Positions 32,679 to 40,434 of a DNA stretch of 44,621 nt are shown here, piece after piece. This DNA comes from a virus: positions 1 to 44,621 of IMG/VR virus record IMGVR_UViG_3300009506_000891; one strand, given 5' to 3'. The position numbers and the translations under genes were made by a program. The notes under the pieces are model-generated. The model saw only the letters and a list, made by a program, of their open reading frames with translations, did not search any database and was not told where the DNA came from. The number at the start of each line of letters is the position of its first letter. Positions within the stretch are counted from its first letter, which is position 1.

Positions 32679-33826
32679 TATTTTTTGCCTTTCTTACCTT
32701 TTTTCTTTCTATCCCTCTTTTCAGTAAGTTCAAAACACTCATCCCAAATATCTTCATCACACTTCTTACATTTGCTTATCTTATTACATTTTAAACCAAA
32801 GCAATCAGGTTTTTCTTCATCTTCATCTTCGTCTTCATCTTCGTCTTCCTCTTCATCTTCGTCTTCCTCTTCATCTTCGTCTTCATCTTCGTCTTCAGTT
32901 TCGGTTTCTTCTTCATCTTCGTCTTCCTCTTCATCTTCGTCTTCATCTTCGTCTTCAGTTTCGGTTTCTTCATCTTCGTCAAAACGCTGTCGTTTTTTCT
33001 TTTTGTTTTTCTTTGTTGGTTTTTCCATTAGTTCATCTATAGGAAACATTTCTTCTATTTCTTCTTCACTTTTAATTTCTACTATTTGTTCCAGATCTGG
33101 TACTTGTGCTAAAAGTTTTTTAAGTTCTTTTGGTGAAAATCGGTCTTCCTCATCTCTTTCTTCTATTCTCACATCTAGATAATCCGTATTCAATCGGCTG
33201 CCGGTTCTTTCAAAAAGGATATTCCAATTTTCTTCTGGAATAAAAAAATCTTTATACCCACCTTTCTTTTTATTTTTAGAAGCAATACTACCTACAACAT
33301 CTATTATCTTTTTATGTGGTGCTTCCCAAATTTGGATACCTTTTTTTCTATCCTTTTTTGAATCGAAACAGTAAATAGCCATAATCCCTTTCTTTGTTGC
33401 TCTAAGATCATTAATAAGTTTTTCATCTTCTTCTGGATCTAGTGTATCTATGAAATTACAAATGGGACATGGTTTTTTAACAGTACCCGGACAAACGATC
33501 CTATCACGGTTTGGTCCGACGTTACTATGTATTAGTAATGTTAATCTCCAGATTCTACAATTATCATTTTCAATGTCTTCTTCTCTAAATGGTTTGTTTA
33601 AAGCATTATTACTTCTGAAAATACTGTTTTCTGGATCTTCTATTTTAGAAGGCATAATAGCAATTTCGTGTTCATCTTCTGAAACTTTCCATAATTCTAC
33701 ATCTCCAACAAAATAATTACCAAACTTCCCTGTATTACCTCTGTTTTTTACAACATGGTCTACATCTTCTCTCATACCACTGTAATCGGGAGTGCTTCTT
33801 TTAGTAGTTTTTTTCTTTTTACTCAT
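32678..33826 (-). CDS. gp32-like single-stranded DNA-binding protein with long acidic tail
   Basis: 382 residues. Residues ~15-250 resemble T4 gp32 family proteins; the zinc module is H100, C112, C120 and C123 (C-P-I-C). From ~285 to 345 follows a nearly pure Asp/Glu/Thr tract with repeats such as E-T-E-T-E-D-E-D. After it comes an unusual Cys cluster (C-F-G-L-K-C, then C-K-K-C) and a basic end. The acidic part of gp32 normally binds partner proteins; here it is longer and is followed by a possible second zinc site. It protects single strands during replication. Confidence 0.75.
   Translation of the reverse strand: MSKKKKTTKRSTPDYSGMREDVDHVVKNRGNTGKFGNYFVGDVELWKVSEDEHEIAIMPSKIEDPENSIFRSNNALNKPFREEDIENDNCRIWRLTLLIHSNVGPNRDRIVCPGTVKKPCPICNFIDTLDPEEDEKLINDLRATKKGIMAIYCFDSKKDRKKGIQIWEAPHKKIIDVVGSIASKNKKKGGYKDFFIPEENWNILFERTGSRLNTDYLDVRIEERDEEDRFSPKELKKLLAQVPDLEQIVEIKSEEEIEEMFPIDELMEKPTKKNKKKKRQRFDEDEETETEDEDEDEDEEEDEDEEETETEDEDEDEDEEEDEDEEEDEDEDEDEDEEKPDCFGLKCNKISKCKKCDEDIWDECFELTEKRDRKKKGKKGKK
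32816..32980. repeat. acidic codon repeat in SSB gene
   Basis: Simple repeat of CTTCAT, CTTCGT and CTTCCT hexamers with two GTTTCGGTTTCTTC blocks, encoding the Asp/Glu/Thr tract on the - strand. A block of more than 35 bases ending GTTTCGGTTTCTTCATCTT also occurs in the other acidic gene (38180-38223 region), which suggests copying between genes. Confidence 0.8.
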
Positions 33827-34301
33827 TGTTTTTATTTCTCCTTTTTTGTTTTCTAAGTCGTAAATCTGCTTCTTCTAATGGATCTGCATTGTGTTCTAAT
33901 CCCCAATATTCTCCTTTCCATAGTTCTTGTAAATACTTTATACCCGATCTTCTTTGGTCTAAAGCATTTACTAAATTAGCTGCCATATTAAATTCATGTC
34001 GAATGTCTATTAGCTCATCTCTAAGTCTTCTAATAGTTTTATGTCTACTAATTCTTTCTTGTATTGCTTTATCTTGTACACTTATCTTATCAGTACCTAA
34101 ATATTTCATAGGTTGTTTTCTGTATTTCCCTGCTAGATCTGCTTCAAAATCTTTTATTCTTTTCTCTAATTTTTCTTTTCTTCTTCCTACTTCAGCTTGT
34201 GTATCTGCTGCATCTAAATATCTTTCCGCTTGTTCTTCTGCTGCATCGTCTAGATTATTTCTACTAAGTCTTACTAATTCTTTTCGTTTCATTTTATTCA
34301 T
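33819..34301 (-). CDS. hypothetical coiled-coil protein
   Basis: 160 residues, very charged and helical (E-E-Q-A-E-R-Y-L, R-R-K-E-K-L-E-K-R, R-R-L-R-D-E-L-I). The late part contains G-E-Y-W-G-L-E-H-N-A-D and a basic end. It lies between the DUF3820-like gene and the SSB gene, overlapping both slightly, so it belongs to the replication operon. Another start at residue 4 is possible. A helicase loader or replication accessory role would be a guess. Confidence 0.6.
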   Translation of the reverse strand: MNKMKRKELVRLSRNNLDDAAEEQAERYLDAADTQAEVGRRKEKLEKRIKDFEADLAGKYRKQPMKYLGTDKISVQDKAIQERISRHKTIRRLRDELIDIRHEFNMAANLVNALDQRRSGIKYLQELWKGEYWGLEHNADPLEEADLRLRKQKRRNKNNE

Positions 34302-34491
34302 CCATTCTTTCTTGGTTTTCTCTTCTTTCTAACCATTCTTCATTGCATTCTATCATTAAAAACTTATATTGCTTTTCAAACCAACTTTGTTCAAGTAACC
34401 AAGTTAAATAAGAATACGGTAGATCTTCTATATATGTCCCTTTGTATTTACCAAAAGGCATTTTACTTCCTGTTTCATTTTTCCAAACCAT
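34294..34491 (-). CDS. DUF3820-like small protein
   Basis: 65 residues with ribosome site GGGGAGA. The pattern M-P-F-G-K-Y-K-G near 11-18, then D-L-P-Y-S-Y-L-T-W-L near 23-32, is the DUF3820 signature. Members are often found next to or fused with exonuclease or replication proteins, but their role is not known. It follows the zinc-ribbon gene in the replication operon. Confidence 0.75.
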   Translation of the reverse strand: MVWKNETGSKMPFGKYKGTYIEDLPYSYLTWLLEQSWFEKQYKFLMIECNEEWLERRENQERMDE

Positions 34492-34494
34492 AAT

Positions 34495-34758
34495 TTATCT
34501 CCCCATAAATTCAGTGCCGTGTTCAAAGAAATTTATACATCCTTTGGTTTTACACATAACATGAAAGGAGTAGTTAAAAGTTTCCATAGAATAGACAACA
34601 GCATTTCCACAAATAGGACACCGCACTGCTCCATCATATTCTTTCTTATGTTTTATCTTCCATAGTATTTTGTTTCTTACACTTAACCATTTTTTCGGTA
34701 TGTGGTCTACTGGATTATAATGGAGTCTTTCTATTACTATCTTCTCTCTCTTTTTCAT
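34495..34758 (-). CDS. small zinc-ribbon protein
   Basis: 87 residues starting at the ATG that overlaps the polymerase stop (ATGA); an in-frame ATG 23 codons upstream lies inside the polymerase gene and is less likely. C-P-I-C-G near 47-51 and C-K-T-K-G-C near 68-73 form a probable zinc ribbon. The first half is basic. Possibly binds nucleic acid; not assigned to a family. Confidence 0.65.
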   Translation of the reverse strand: MKKREKIVIERLHYNPVDHIPKKWLSVRNKILWKIKHKKEYDGAVRCPICGNAVVYSMETFNYSFHVMCKTKGCINFFEHGTEFMGR

Positions 34759-37385
34759 TTTACTTCTTTCATCTCTGCCCAATTTGGACCTATTTCCCAT
34801 TCTGTCTCTAGTGGTACTATAATCCAAGGATTATCTTCTCTGATTTTTTCTGTCATGATATAGTCTACTTTCTTTTTCAATACTGGAAATTCTCTTCTCC
34901 AGTTATCCCAAAAAAGTTCATCATGGATCTCTCCACATAGTAGACTCTTCATGTTAAAGAAGTTTTGTTTCCAGATCTCATTAATACTCCATTGTAAACA
35001 ATGAAAGGCTGGTCCTTGAATTGGGAAGTTAAATATTTTCGTTCTATCTAAATAACCTCTTCTAATAAATCCCCAAGCGTAATCTCTTATATAGCCTTTT
35101 TTATAATAACTATTAACATAATTATTCTGCCATTCTCTAGTAACTTTAAACATAGTCCAAAAGTCGTCTTCTACATCTTCTATGTGTTGCTCGAATTTGT
35201 TATAGTTTTTCCATTCTCTTCTTTCTTCATCTGTCAATACTTCCCATAAATCGGGTGCGGTTTTCTTATAGAAAGATCCATAGAAGCAAGGAAAAACAAG
35301 TTTATTTTTTGTTTCCTGTCTTAATTCTTTTGTTCTTTCTTTACTACTAAAGATTCTACTAAATATCTTTTCTGACCAATAGGCATGAGGATCGTTACCA
35401 CTAACAATGAAGTCTATTAGTACAGGATCTTTTGTTACACAAGCTATAATTCTAACTTCCATTGCTTTATAGTCTGGATTTGCTAACTGTCCGAACTGCC
35501 CAAACCTAGTAGTAAAAAGTCTTCTTATCTCCTTCCCTGCTTCATATCTCTTTGGTTGATTCTGTAAATTAGGATCATTAGAACTAGATCTGTAGCTTGC
35601 TGGTATATGTAGATTGAAATTTGGGTAGATAAACCCATTTACTTCATTATCTAATATTTGTGATAGGTATGTACCAGAAAGTTTTTGTAGTATTCTTATT
35701 TCCAATTCGTGGTCTAGTATCTCTAGTTTATTCCTAGCAGCAATTTTAGTTAATACTTCTTTATCAACAGACCAAGTTGTTTTGGTGTGTTTTATTGGTT
35801 TGATCTTCAGTATATCAAATAGTAGTACTCTCAAATCTGCTGCTGATAATTCTTTATTATAAGCCATAGGTCTACCCTTCAGCTTTTCAAACCTCCTTGC
35901 TTCTTTACTATTCAATATACTGTCTTTGAGTTCTACTATTCTATTATCCCACTGGTTCTTTAGTTTCTTTGCTAATGTTACATCTATTTTAATTCCATTT
36001 TGTTCTATGTCGGCATAGGCTATTACTCCTGTATGCAATAAATCATATGCTTTGGTTAGTTTCTGTTCTTTTAATTGTCTCCTTTGGATCTTTTTTATTC
36101 TATTAGTAAATGCACTATCATAACCACAATAATTAAAAGCTTCTTTAGTAGGAGCAAGTATAAAATTATTTTTCTCTCCTCTTTCAGCTACCATATATCT
36201 TTTCATTTCTCTACTATAATCATATACTCCAAAATGGTAGAAGGTTTGAAATTTTAATCCTGTAGTCTTAGCAGTTTCATCTAATACGTGGTGTGCAATC
36301 ATTGTGTCGAATGCTGCACCTCTAACTTTTGCATCTTCTACCAAATATTCAGAAGCAATTATTTCATGCTTTATGTTTTGTGCTACTTTAGTAATTGTAG
36401 GATCTTCAAGGATTCGTTTTAGTAGATTTTTTATTTCTCTTCTTTCCCACCTACTCCACCATGCTACTCTACTATTATTCTTATACTTATGTGGAAAGTC
36501 GTAGGGAAAAACAAATGTCTTCCCTTTATAGCATATGGATACTAAATATAATTCATGCTGATTTTCAAAGTATCTAAAAGAACTGGTTTCATAGTCAAAG
36601 CAGATCTCTCCTTTCTCTCTTAGTATCCTGCTTAATAACTTCTTTACTTCTTCAAATTTTTTCAAGTTGTGGATTTTGGGCATTGGTTCTAATTCAAGTG
36701 GTTCATCTACTTTCTTTAGAAAGTTCCTAAGTTCTTTGCAATAAATATTAAAATATTTATCCTTTCCTCTAATTATGTATGAAGGATCGTATATATGTCC
36801 TACCCATATATTCAGTTTTCTATCTTTTATTATTTTTCCTCTCCAACTAGACAAGGATACTTCTGAAAAGGCGTTTCTGTCTTCATCAAAGCTATACCAA
36901 GAAGATATAGCTTTTTCACCTACTAGTAAAACAGCTTTTGGTTTATACTTCTCAATAGCTGATAGCTTTCTATTCCAACAACATCGTATTTCTGTTTTAG
37001 TAGGTGTTTTATCAGTAATGAAAGAATCATGTCCTTCTCCTACTATTTTTACTGATCTACAGTCTATGCAATTTACTATTTTACAATCTCTATATAAACT
37101 CCATCCACAATTTTGAAAGGCTTTATGTAATACTTTCCATGCATCATCCTTAATACTAAAAGGTTTTCCATTATAATCATCTTTTGCTGTTACTGCTTCT
37201 CCTATAACAAGTACTTCTTTTCTGAAACTACCATAAGGTTTTAATTTTGGATTATGCAACATTGTTTGTTTGTATAATCCACACTTTTCACAACCATCTT
37301 TTTCGTTTGGTAGTAGTACTGATCTCTTAATAGGTTTTTTCTTTTTTGCCATTTTCTCTTCTGTATAAAAACCTTCCTTTGCCAT
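34755..37385 (-). CDS. DNA polymerase family A fused to UDG-like N-terminal domain
   Basis: 876 residues in three parts. Residues ~28-225 look like a uracil-DNA glycosylase superfamily domain, with C32-x-x-C35, V-I-G-E-A near 60-64, N-G-K-P-F at 72-76 and H-I-Y-D-P-S near 197-202; cysteines at 135-136 may help hold an iron-sulfur cluster. Residues ~258-440 are the 3'-5' proofreading exonuclease (F-D-Y-E-T, D264 and E266). The rest is the PolA polymerase: N-P-D-Y-K-A-M-E (motif A), T-K-N-K-L-V-F-P-C-F-Y-G (motif B) and H-D-E (motif C). SPO1-like phage polymerases have a comparable fusion. It is the phage replicase. The ATG at 37385 has GAGGA at good spacing. Confidence 0.9.
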   Translation of the reverse strand: MAKEGFYTEEKMAKKKKPIKRSVLLPNEKDGCEKCGLYKQTMLHNPKLKPYGSFRKEVLVIGEAVTAKDDYNGKPFSIKDDAWKVLHKAFQNCGWSLYRDCKIVNCIDCRSVKIVGEGHDSFITDKTPTKTEIRCCWNRKLSAIEKYKPKAVLLVGEKAISSWYSFDEDRNAFSEVSLSSWRGKIIKDRKLNIWVGHIYDPSYIIRGKDKYFNIYCKELRNFLKKVDEPLELEPMPKIHNLKKFEEVKKLLSRILREKGEICFDYETSSFRYFENQHELYLVSICYKGKTFVFPYDFPHKYKNNSRVAWWSRWERREIKNLLKRILEDPTITKVAQNIKHEIIASEYLVEDAKVRGAAFDTMIAHHVLDETAKTTGLKFQTFYHFGVYDYSREMKRYMVAERGEKNNFILAPTKEAFNYCGYDSAFTNRIKKIQRRQLKEQKLTKAYDLLHTGVIAYADIEQNGIKIDVTLAKKLKNQWDNRIVELKDSILNSKEARRFEKLKGRPMAYNKELSAADLRVLLFDILKIKPIKHTKTTWSVDKEVLTKIAARNKLEILDHELEIRILQKLSGTYLSQILDNEVNGFIYPNFNLHIPASYRSSSNDPNLQNQPKRYEAGKEIRRLFTTRFGQFGQLANPDYKAMEVRIIACVTKDPVLIDFIVSGNDPHAYWSEKIFSRIFSSKERTKELRQETKNKLVFPCFYGSFYKKTAPDLWEVLTDEERREWKNYNKFEQHIEDVEDDFWTMFKVTREWQNNYVNSYYKKGYIRDYAWGFIRRGYLDRTKIFNFPIQGPAFHCLQWSINEIWKQNFFNMKSLLCGEIHDELFWDNWRREFPVLKKKVDYIMTEKIREDNPWIIVPLETEWEIGPNWAEMKEVK

Positions 37386-37413
37386 AGTAGTATCCTCAAT
37401 TTTTAGGCATAAA

Positions 37414-37467
37414 AAAAAGCCTCAATAGACGCACCTATACTAGAGGCACAATCTATTGAGGCTTTTT
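37414..37467 (-). terminator. strong terminator upstream of polymerase gene
   Basis: GCCTCAATAGA (37419-37429) pairs with TCTATTGAGGC (37452-37462), extended by five A-T pairs; the loop is 22 nt with an inner CCT/AGG pair. On the - strand a run of eight T follows. It ends the operon of the acidic protein and separates it from the polymerase gene, so the latter needs read-through or its own promoter. The + strand also has a T run. Confidence 0.85.
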
Positions 37468-37496
37468 ATTCATATTACTTCCTTAAACCAATTCTA

Positions 37497-38903
37497 CTAC
37501 TTCTTTTTGCCTTTGCCTTTTTTGAGGATATACTTACCATCTACTACTTTAACAGTGTATCCTCTTCCCATGATCTTTGGAGCCTTCCCACCAAGATAGA
37601 CAGAAACAGATTTTGCCATACCTTCTGCGCTTCTATCAGCGAATCTCTTTGCAAGTTTGTCTACCAATGCTTTCTTGGTAAGTGGTTTTTTCTCCAAAAA
37701 TTCCACCATAGAATCAATTACTCCCGGCCCATTTTGTACTCTCTTAGGTGGTGCTTTCTTTCCTTTGTCTTTTTTAGTAGTGGTTGTTTTCCCTTTTTTT
37801 GCATCAAGTTTAGTACGTTTCTTTTTGGTTTCTACTACTTCCTCTTCTTCTTCCTCTTCTTCCTCTTCTTCCTCTTCATCCTCTTCATCCAATGCTCTAA
37901 TAGCTTCTCTAATATCATCGTCTGACATTTTCTTGAATACTTTTACTTCAAGATCATTTTCCTTAATGTGTGCTTTCAATTCCTTTCGATCCATTTCATC
38001 CAGACCATCATCTTCCTCTTCCTCTTCCTCCTCTTCCTCTTCATCTTCCTCTTCGTCTTCCTCTTCCTCCTCTTCATCTTCCTCTTCCTCCTCTTCCTCT
38101 TCCTCTTCATCTTCCTCTTCGTCTTCAGTTTCGGTTTCGGTTTCTTCTTCGTCCTCGTCTTCAGTTTCGGTTTCTTCTTCATCTTCGTCTTCATCTTCGT
38201 CTTCAGTTTCGGTTTCTTCATCTTCAGTTTCTTCTTCCTCTACTTCATCTTCATCATCTTCCATTTGTTCATCTACAACAGAATTATAGAAAAGCAGCAT
38301 TTCTTCATTTTCCTTTGAGTTTCTGAACTTCCTGCTACCTCTTGCTTTCTCTTCTATTACATCTAAAACTTTTTCTTCAAGTGTATCTTTATTCATTTTT
38401 GTATATTTTGGAATCTCCAACAACTTTGCAAATTTCTTTAATTTTGCTAACCGTCCATCTTTTGGTGCAGTGCTTTTCTTGTTGGTTTTTTTGGTGGTAG
38501 TCTTTTTTGCCATTTTTAATTTCTCCTTTTTCTGTACATCATAAAAAACATAGTTTAATGCTTTACGAACTTCTTTAATTCCTTTTACTATCTTATATCT
38601 ACTCCAACCATATGATGCTAAATATCTTTCTAACTCTATGAGTGTAATATACTTCTCTTTCTCCTTACTTAGAGTGATTTCTTCTAAGTCTTTTGGGGGA
38701 TCTAATACAAGATTAATAATTTGTTTTGAGGAAGAAGATAATTTGTTTAGGATGTTTGATAGAATGGTAGACCTCTCTGCATTGTGATCTACAAAACTGT
38801 TTTTTAGCATCCCTTTTACTTCTTCTTCTACACCGGAGTCTGATACACTATCCAAACCCTCTATTCTTTCTTCTGGACTATAGTTTTTTTCTTCAGAAGA
38901 CAT
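37497..38903 (-). CDS. acidic multi-domain protein, possible DNA-associated regulator
   Basis: 468 residues. Residues 1-130: helical domain with S-S-K-Q-I-I-N-L-V-L-D-P-P near 58-70 and Y-G-W-S-R-Y-K-I near 97-104, a pattern I have seen in small phage proteins suspected to act on transcription. Then a Lys/Thr-rich stretch and a SAP-like helix region (R-L-A-K-L-K-K-F-A-K-L-L), a very long Asp/Glu/Thr tract (~215-305), a second helix pair (R-K-E-L-K-A-H-I, then D-D-D-I-R-E-A-I), another Glu run and a basic domain with a compact end (G-R-G-Y-T-V-K). Two helix-extended-helix units and basic ends suggest nucleic-acid contacts. Function unknown; an internal start may split it. Confidence 0.65.
   Translation of the reverse strand: MSSEEKNYSPEERIEGLDSVSDSGVEEEVKGMLKNSFVDHNAERSTILSNILNKLSSSSKQIINLVLDPPKDLEEITLSKEKEKYITLIELERYLASYGWSRYKIVKGIKEVRKALNYVFYDVQKKEKLKMAKKTTTKKTNKKSTAPKDGRLAKLKKFAKLLEIPKYTKMNKDTLEEKVLDVIEEKARGSRKFRNSKENEEMLLFYNSVVDEQMEDDEDEVEEEETEDEETETEDEDEDEDEEETETEDEDEEETETETEDEEEDEEEEEEEEEEDEEEEEEDEEEDEEEEEEEEEEDDGLDEMDRKELKAHIKENDLEVKVFKKMSDDDIREAIRALDEEDEEEEEEEEEEEEEVVETKKKRTKLDAKKGKTTTTKKDKGKKAPPKRVQNGPGVIDSMVEFLEKKPLTKKALVDKLAKRFADRSAEGMAKSVSVYLGGKAPKIMGRGYTVKVVDGKYILKKGKGKKK
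37840..38260. repeat. long acidic codon repeat tract
   Basis: CTTCTTCC/CTTCATC-type hexamer repeats, interrupted near 37885-38005 by a complex segment, encode Glu/Asp runs on the - strand. The region contains GTTTCGGTTTC blocks identical to those in the SSB gene (32816-32980). Such tracts change length easily by slippage. Confidence 0.8.
38511..38530 (-). promoter_or_regulatory. internal ribosome site and start in acidic gene
   Basis: AAAAGGAGAA (38530-38521) stands 7 nt before an in-frame ATG (38513) that starts MAKKTTTKK, an opening like other genes of this phage. It would give a 338-residue product lacking the N-terminal domain. The 130-residue part and the 338-residue part may once have been separate genes now fused by loss of a stop. 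Confidence 0.6.
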
Positions 38904-38914
38904 TTACTACTCCC

Positions 38915-39265
38915 CTATAATATAATCCTCCTTCTTATTTTTTTAGTCCTTCGTTTCTTATTAAATACTGATAGACAATAGATATCACTATCTAGTCTTT
39001 TATCACCTCCTTTTCTATTTTCTTTAATTACCATTGATAAAGCCTTTTGTTTCCTTTTGCTTCTTTTTTCTCTTGAAACTTCATTAATATAACCTCTAAA
39101 TAATCGACTACTATTGTACTCTTTCAACCATCTTTGTAATATGCTTTCTCCTTTCTTAGTATTTATGCTAAACAAAGCTAGATCCATTAAAGCATCTTTT
39201 AAAACATTATCTTCTACACATTTGTCATATCCAATTCTTTCATTTCTTGCTGGAAGTGTTTCCAT
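38915..39265 (-). CDS. hypothetical basic protein
   Basis: 116 residues with ribosome site AAGGAAG. N-terminal half helical (L-K-D-A-L-M-D-L-A-L-F-S), C-terminal half strongly basic (S-R-E-K-R-S-K-R-K-Q-K, and K-K-R-R-T-K-K-I-R-R-R). May bind DNA or RNA. No family recognised. It lies between two other unknown genes in the early operon. Confidence 0.55.
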   Translation of the reverse strand: METLPARNERIGYDKCVEDNVLKDALMDLALFSINTKKGESILQRWLKEYNSSRLFRGYINEVSREKRSKRKQKALSMVIKENRKGGDKRLDSDIYCLSVFNKKRRTKKIRRRIIL

Positions 39266-39268
39266 AGT

Positions 39269-39616
39269 TCACTTCCTTTTTCTTTTGTTTGTTTTAAGTA
39301 TAATTGGTTCATCTGAATAGGTAGAATCTTTCCCAAATACTTCACCATAATAAGTTTCTGGTAGGTATTCTATCCATCTTTCACATCCTGCACAATCAGG
39401 AAAAAGCTTTGTTGTTTCATCATTCGGTAGAAAGTATTTACTAATACAGGATTTAATACTCTGTCTACTTTCATAAAGCTTTCTACCTCTTCTTATCTTA
39501 CATGGTATGTAAAAATCAGGGAAGTATAATCTACCTACTATTCTATACTTAATTTTCTTTAATCTTAGTTTCTTTCTCTTTGGTGGGAGTGGTATTCTCT
39601 GTCTTCTTTTTTTCAT
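39269..39616 (-). CDS. hypothetical basic Cys-containing protein
   Basis: 115 residues, beginning with a very basic arm (K-K-R-R-Q-R, K-R-K-K-L-R-L-K-K). Tyr-rich middle part and C-A-G-C-E-R-W near 75-81, so a metal site with other Cys residues (near 39 and 57) is possible. Overlaps the 3' end of the upstream gene by 68 nt in another frame, with a fair ribosome site (AAGGTG). Unknown function. Confidence 0.55.
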   Translation of the reverse strand: MKKRRQRIPLPPKRKKLRLKKIKYRIVGRLYFPDFYIPCKIRRGRKLYESRQSIKSCISKYFLPNDETTKLFPDCAGCERWIEYLPETYYGEVFGKDSTYSDEPIILKTNKRKRK

Positions 39617-40352
39617 TAGACACCTTTTCCTGTATGTCTTCTATGAAGTTGAAAGGTACAGCATTCATAAATCTATTTAATACTACTTCAGCTACCATTG
39701 TTTTGATACCACTTTCTTTAGTAGAATAAAACCGTTCTTCAGTATTATGGAGAGCATCTACCATTTTTAAATGCCAAGGTTTGTTATACTCTTCATTAAA
39801 TTCAAGAGTAGCTAACCATTGTTCTCCATTAAAAAGCATTACAGTAGAAAATTTTGAGGGACTTGCTAGTATTACTCTAACATTGAGAAATGTAGTTGGA
39901 TAGTATATTTTTTCTGGTATTCTTTCTATCATTGGTCCTTTATCAATTTCTATTACTGCTCTGTCTATACTCATTATCTCTACTACAATATCTTTTAAAC
40001 GATTTCTTATATCATCTCCAGTAGAACATTTCAACAGTTCCCCAAGTTCTTCTTGACAGGTTTCTACTTTTCTATTAATAGCATCCGAATAAACTTTCTT
40101 ACTAAGATGTTTTTCAATATTAACTATCCATTCTTCTATTGTTTCTTCTATGTTTTTCTGATTTGGATAGAGGTATTTCATAGTAGCTACTATCATATGT
40201 CTTTCCATAGAATAGTTATCATCTTTTAAAGCTACTATAAATGCTTCTTGATCTGGTGCAGTTTTGTATTGGTTGTAGATATATTTAAATATTTCTTCTT
40301 TAGTAGTAGTACCAATTTCTATTGGTATCTTCTCTGTTCGTTTTTTTGCCAT
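39549..40352 (-). CDS. hypothetical protein, first gene after promoter
   Basis: 267 residues with strong ribosome site (AAAGGAGG, 40364-40357). It opens MAKKRTEKIP, is helical for the first ~150 residues (including K-V-E-T-C-Q-E-E-L-G-E-L-L near 95-107), then beta-rich (V-R-V-I-L-A near 158-163, V-M-L-F-N-G-E-Q-W near 171-179), and ends with a Lys/Glu/Thr tail. No family recognised. It follows a promoter and palindrome at 40373-40425, so it leads a transcription unit that probably runs to the terminator at 37414-37467. Confidence 0.65.
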   Translation of the reverse strand: MAKKRTEKIPIEIGTTTKEEIFKYIYNQYKTAPDQEAFIVALKDDNYSMERHMIVATMKYLYPNQKNIEETIEEWIVNIEKHLSKKVYSDAINRKVETCQEELGELLKCSTGDDIRNRLKDIVVEIMSIDRAVIEIDKGPMIERIPEKIYYPTTFLNVRVILASPSKFSTVMLFNGEQWLATLEFNEEYNKPWHLKMVDALHNTEERFYSTKESGIKTMVAEVVLNRFMNAVPFNFIEDIQEKVSNEKKKTENTTPTKEKETKIKEN

Positions 40353-40372
40353 TTTGCCTCCTTTAATAAATG

Positions 40373-40392
40373 GATAGTAGACTTCTACTATC
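40373..40392. promoter_or_regulatory. 20-bp near-perfect palindrome in 5' leader
   Basis: Arms GATAGTAGA (40373-40381) and TCTACTATC (40384-40392) are exact complements with two bases between. It lies between the putative -10 at 40417-40422 and the ribosome site at 40357-40364, as expected of an operator or a regulatory RNA hairpin for the gene starting at 40352. Confidence 0.55.
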
Positions 40393-40416
40393 TATCCTTT
40401 CTAACCCTATGTTTAT

Positions 40417-40425
40417 ATTATACCA
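40417..40425 (-). promoter_or_regulatory. extended -10 promoter
   Basis: On the - strand TGGTATAAT is a perfect extended -10 element (TGN-TATAAT), placed in the 82-bp gap just after the radical-SAM stop. No good -35 is visible at 17 bp, which extended -10 promoters can lack. Transcription would start near 40410 and read leftwards. Confidence 0.6.
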
Positions 40426-40434
40426 CATTTTTGT

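Noticed and set aside
34759-34827. Earlier start of the zinc-ribbon gene
   Set aside because: Would overlap the polymerase gene by 73 nt; the ATGA junction at 34758 is the usual arrangement here.
37657-38289. Ser-rich + strand reading frame
   Set aside because: It is the complement of the Glu/Asp codon tract; the poly-Ser product has no start signal and is an artefact. The frame at 32685-33182 is the same case.
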